This document shows, one piece after another, positions 61,656 to 64,000 of a stretch of DNA of 64,000 nt. A program made the translations under genes and the position numbers. The stretch spans positions 536,001 to 600,000 of the forward strand of contig NZ_CP072842.1 in assembly GCF_017948305.1 (NCBI RefSeq), given 5' to 3'. This DNA comes from Faecalibacter bovis (GTDB lineage Bacteria > Bacteroidota > Bacteroidia > Flavobacteriales > Weeksellaceae). Position 1 is the first letter of the stretch, and each line of letters opens with the position of its first letter. The notes beneath the pieces were generated by a model, which searched no databases, had not been told where the DNA came from, and saw only the letters and a program-made list of their open reading frames with translations.

Positions 61656-63857
61656 ATGGAAGCCACTTCGAAGAACTTAACATCTTATCTTAAAAAATAT
61701 TTTGGTTTCGACCAATTTAAGGGACAGCAACATGAAATTATTACATCTTTATTAAACAAAGAAGATGTTTTCGTTTTAATGCCTACCGGAGGAGGTAAGT
61801 CATTATGTTATCAATTACCGGCACTAATGTCAGATGGAGTTGCAATTATCGTTTCACCTTTAATTGCACTAATGAAAAATCAAGTCGATGCAATTCGTGG
61901 GATTTCTGAAAATGATGGAATCGCTCACGTTTTAAATTCTTCTTTGAACAAGTCAGAAACTAAAACAGTAATGACTGATATCAAAAATGGTATCACAAAA
62001 ATGCTTTATGTAGCACCAGAATCTTTAACAAAAGAGGAATACATTGACTTTTTCAAGTCTGTGGAAATTTCTTTTTTTGCTATTGATGAAGCGCACTGTA
62101 TTTCAGAATGGGGACATGATTTCCGTCCAGAATATAGAAATTTAAAAGCAATCATAAACAAAATTGGAGACGCTCCAATCATAGCTTTAACTGCTACTGC
62201 AACACCTAAAGTGCAAGAGGATATTCAAAAAACTTTAGGAATGCAAACAGCTAAAGTTTTCAAAGATTCTTTTAACCGTACGAATTTGTTTTATGAAGTT
62301 CGTCCAAAAGTAAATCAAGATAAAGAAATCGTTAAGTTTATTAAACAAAACGAAGGAAAATCTGGAGTAATTTACTGCTTAAGCCGTAAGAAAGTTGAAG
62401 AGTTTTCTCAACTGTTACAAGTAAACGGAATTAATGCTATCCCATACCACGCTGGTTTAGATGCGAAAACTCGTAGCAAACATCAAGACATGTTTTTGAT
62501 GGAAGATGCAAGTGTCGTTGTTGCAACTATTGCTTTTGGAATGGGAATCGATAAGCCTGATGTTCGTTTTGTAATTCATTACGATATGCCTAAATCTTTA
62601 GAAAGTTATTACCAAGAAACTGGTCGCGCTGGTCGTGATGGTGGCGAAGGTCATTGCGTTGCTTTCTACGATTACAAGGATATTGAAAAGTTAGAAAAAT
62701 TCTTGGCAAGTAAACCCGTTGCAGAACGTGAAGTTGGTATGCAATTACTATCAGAAGTTGTTGCTTATGCTGAAACTTCTATGTCGCGTCGTAAATTTTT
62801 ACTACATTATTTCGGAGAAGAATTTGACGAAACGGATGGTGCTGGAGCTATGATGGATGACAACATGCGTAATCCAAAGAAAATGATTGAAGCAAAAGAT
62901 GATGCTTTAACAGCTTTGGATATCATTTTAAAAACGAGTCAAAAATTAAAACTTAACGATGTCGTTAATGTATTAGTTGGGAAAGAAACTTCAGTTACTA
63001 AATCTTACAATTTACAAAACGAAGATTTCTTCGGTATCGGAAAAAGTAAAGAAGATTATTACTGGAAATCAATTTTACGCCAATTAATCGTTCATTCTTT
63101 ATTAGAAAAAGAAATTGAAACTTACGGAACTTTAAAAGTAACTAAAGAGGGGAAAGAATTTATTTCTAACCCAACTTCTTTTAAAATTGCCGAAGACGTT
63201 GATTTCAAAAAATTATTAATGGAAGGTGGTGTAGATAAAGAAGAAGTTACTTCTGCTCCTGCCGCTTTTGATGATAATTTATTAAAACAATTAAAAGAAC
63301 TTCGTAAGAAGATTTCAAAAAAACATAACATTCCACCTTTTGCTGTTTTTCAAGACACAAGTTTAGATGATATGACAATGCAATACCCTACTTCAATCAA
63401 AGAATTAACAAACGTATTCGGGGTTGGTGAAGGTAAAGCACAGAAATTCGGTAAAGATTTTGTTGAATTTATCGCTCGTTATGTAGAAGATAATAACATC
63501 ATTCGTCCAGACGATATGGTTATTAAACAAGTTGCTGACAAATCAAGTCACAAAGTTTACATTATCCAATCTACAGACAGAAAATTAAACTTGGAAGATG
63601 TTGCAGAAGCCAAAAACTTATCAATGTCTGATTTACTTTCAGAAATGGAAGCCATCGTTTACCAAGGGACAAAATTAAACATCGATTACTACATCGAAGA
63701 AATTTTAGATGAAGACCAACAAGAAGAAATTTATGACTTTTTAATGGATGCAGAATCTGATTCGATGTCAACATTATTAAAAGAGTTTGGTGACGATTAT
63801 GATGAAGAAGAATTACGTTTAATGCGTATCAAATTCATCAGTGAAGTTGCCAATTAA
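61656..63857 (+). CDS. recQ: ATP-dependent DNA helicase RecQ, without zinc-binding cysteines
   Basis: The 733-residue helicase unwinds DNA 3' to 5' in recombination and repair. Helicase motifs: FKGQQHEIITSLL (motif 0), VLMPTGGGKSLCYQLPAL (I), FFAIDEAHCISEWGHDFRPEY (II), ALTATATPK (III), VVATIAFGMGIDKPDVRFVI (V) and YYQETGRAGRDG (VI). The zinc-binding part, normally C-x16-C-x2-C-x2-C, reads SMSRRKFLLHYFGEEFDETDG then GAMMDDNMRN and has no Cys. A winged-helix region and an HRDC-like domain (about 545-625: DDNLLKQLKELRKKIS, NVFGVGEGKAQKF) follow. The C-terminal 100 residues are acidic and helical. Confidence 0.93.
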   Translation: MEATSKNLTSYLKKYFGFDQFKGQQHEIITSLLNKEDVFVLMPTGGGKSLCYQLPALMSDGVAIIVSPLIALMKNQVDAIRGISENDGIAHVLNSSLNKSETKTVMTDIKNGITKMLYVAPESLTKEEYIDFFKSVEISFFAIDEAHCISEWGHDFRPEYRNLKAIINKIGDAPIIALTATATPKVQEDIQKTLGMQTAKVFKDSFNRTNLFYEVRPKVNQDKEIVKFIKQNEGKSGVIYCLSRKKVEEFSQLLQVNGINAIPYHAGLDAKTRSKHQDMFLMEDASVVVATIAFGMGIDKPDVRFVIHYDMPKSLESYYQETGRAGRDGGEGHCVAFYDYKDIEKLEKFLASKPVAEREVGMQLLSEVVAYAETSMSRRKFLLHYFGEEFDETDGAGAMMDDNMRNPKKMIEAKDDALTALDIILKTSQKLKLNDVVNVLVGKETSVTKSYNLQNEDFFGIGKSKEDYYWKSILRQLIVHSLLEKEIETYGTLKVTKEGKEFISNPTSFKIAEDVDFKKLLMEGGVDKEEVTSAPAAFDDNLLKQLKELRKKISKKHNIPPFAVFQDTSLDDMTMQYPTSIKELTNVFGVGEGKAQKFGKDFVEFIARYVEDNNIIRPDDMVIKQVADKSSHKVYIIQSTDRKLNLEDVAEAKNLSMSDLLSEMEAIVYQGTKLNIDYYIEEILDEDQQEEIYDFLMDAESDSMSTLLKEFGDDYDEEELRLMRIKFISEVAN

Positions 63858-63868
63858 AATACCTTATT

Positions 63869-63900
63869 AAAGCCCAAAGTTTTGTAACTTTGGGCTTTAT
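63869..63900 (+). terminator. Rho-independent terminator of recQ
   Basis: A perfect 13-bp stem AAAGCCCAAAGTT (63869-63881) / AACTTTGGGCTTT (63886-63898) with loop TTGT has a short T-tract. The right arm contains a TAACTTTG promoter-like element (63885-63892). Confidence 0.85.
63885..63892 (+). promoter_or_regulatory. Promoter -7 element TAACTTTG of gpmI, inside the recQ terminator
   Basis: An exact TAnnTTTG match 21 bp upstream of the gpmI ATG, located on the loop and right arm of the recQ hairpin. Confidence 0.45.
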
Positions 63901-63913
63901 TTTCAAACACACA

Positions 63914-64000
63914 ATGAACAACAAAGTTATTTTAATGATCCTTGATGGTTGGGGAATTGGAACAAACCCAAAAGTTTCTGCCATCGACCAAGCAAAAACA
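63914..64000 (+). CDS. gpmI: 2,3-bisphosphoglycerate-independent phosphoglycerate mutase, N-terminal part
   Basis: The first 29 codons of a cofactor-independent phosphoglycerate mutase, which interconverts 3- and 2-phosphoglycerate in glycolysis. The start MNNKVILMILDGWGIG carries the LDGWG motif with a Mn2+-binding Asp. It continues past the right edge, so the active-site Ser and the rest cannot be checked. Its promoter appears to overlap the recQ terminator. Confidence 0.85.
   Translation, partial: MNNKVILMILDGWGIGTNPKVSAIDQAKT

Overview
This window is a chromosomal segment of an AT-rich bacterium of the phylum Bacteroidota, class Flavobacteriia, most likely a member of the Weeksellaceae (Empedobacter/Weeksella/Chryseobacterium-like; the genus is an inference). 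The reasons are: promoter -7 elements of the form TAnnTTTG instead of TATAAT; almost no Shine-Dalgarno sequences; a secreted protease with a type IX secretion (T9SS) sorting tail; an exosortase of the XrtF type with its partner; many Bacteroidota families (DUF3822, head-GIN/DUF2807, DUF4136, FadL/OmpP1, OmpA with calcium-binding repeats); and RecQ, DnaX and RibBA variants that lack residues found in proteobacterial homologues. No rRNA, tRNA, CRISPR array, insertion sequence or prophage was seen.

Layout. 1-3,000: start of proS (minus), then a repeat-rich surface lipoprotein and a FadL/OmpP1 porin. 3,000-5,731: a GIN-domain lipoprotein (minus), exonuclease III, a coiled-coil lipoprotein and a GNAT acetyltransferase. 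5,732-11,684: a tight six-gene minus-strand cluster (Gcr-like membrane protein, dCMP deaminase, C-terminal processing protease, XerD, NUDIX hydrolase, DUF4136 lipoprotein). 11,784-14,000: LolA-like protein, a NUMOD4/HNH protein and kdsB. 14,100-15,500: a 25-residue membrane peptide, DUF3822 and rsmD. 15,599-17,770: a TonB-dependent siderophore receptor broken by an in-frame stop. 17,900-21,200: a thioredoxin-fold protein, an FKBP lipoprotein and dnaX, which is split at an A11 run and looks like a programmed gamma/tau switch. 21,336-27,159: ftsK, a LolA-like carrier, an LptF/G-type permease and ribB with a degenerate ribA domain.

27,300-34,400: an Lrp-type regulator, then an accessory transport island on the minus strand: MHS-family permease, porin A, histidine kinase, response regulator and porin B, where A and B are paralogues. 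34,576-44,990: rpsA, a UbiB/AarF kinase-like protein, OmpA, smpB, an ABC-F ATPase, gyrB and rsmG. 45,000-47,920: a GAF-domain methionine-sulfoxide-reductase-like protein, the XrtF exosortase pair, two small membrane proteins and rlmB. 48,002-55,255: thyA, the T9SS metalloprotease, a lipoprotein, an M1 aminopeptidase and folA. 55,264-61,506: DUF2752, a nucleoside permease, a bifunctional-nuclease family protein, etfA/etfB, tatC and the Kdo-pathway isomerase kdsD. 61,656-64,000: recQ and the start of gpmI.

How the parts fit. Most genes are housekeeping: envelope biogenesis (kdsD, kdsB, LptF/G, LolA-like), thymidylate supply (dCMP deaminase, thyA, folA), chromosome processing (xerD, ftsK, gyrB, dnaX, recQ) and ribosome maturation (rsmD, rsmG, rlmB, smpB, rpsA). 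The parts that stand out are the dnaX slippage site, the XrtF module with unknown cargo, the two-porin/two-component transport island, and several enzymes that lack a normally conserved site (RecQ, RibBA, ABC-F, DnaX). Nearly every transcription unit ends in a clean hairpin followed by a T-run, so operon boundaries are unusually easy to read.
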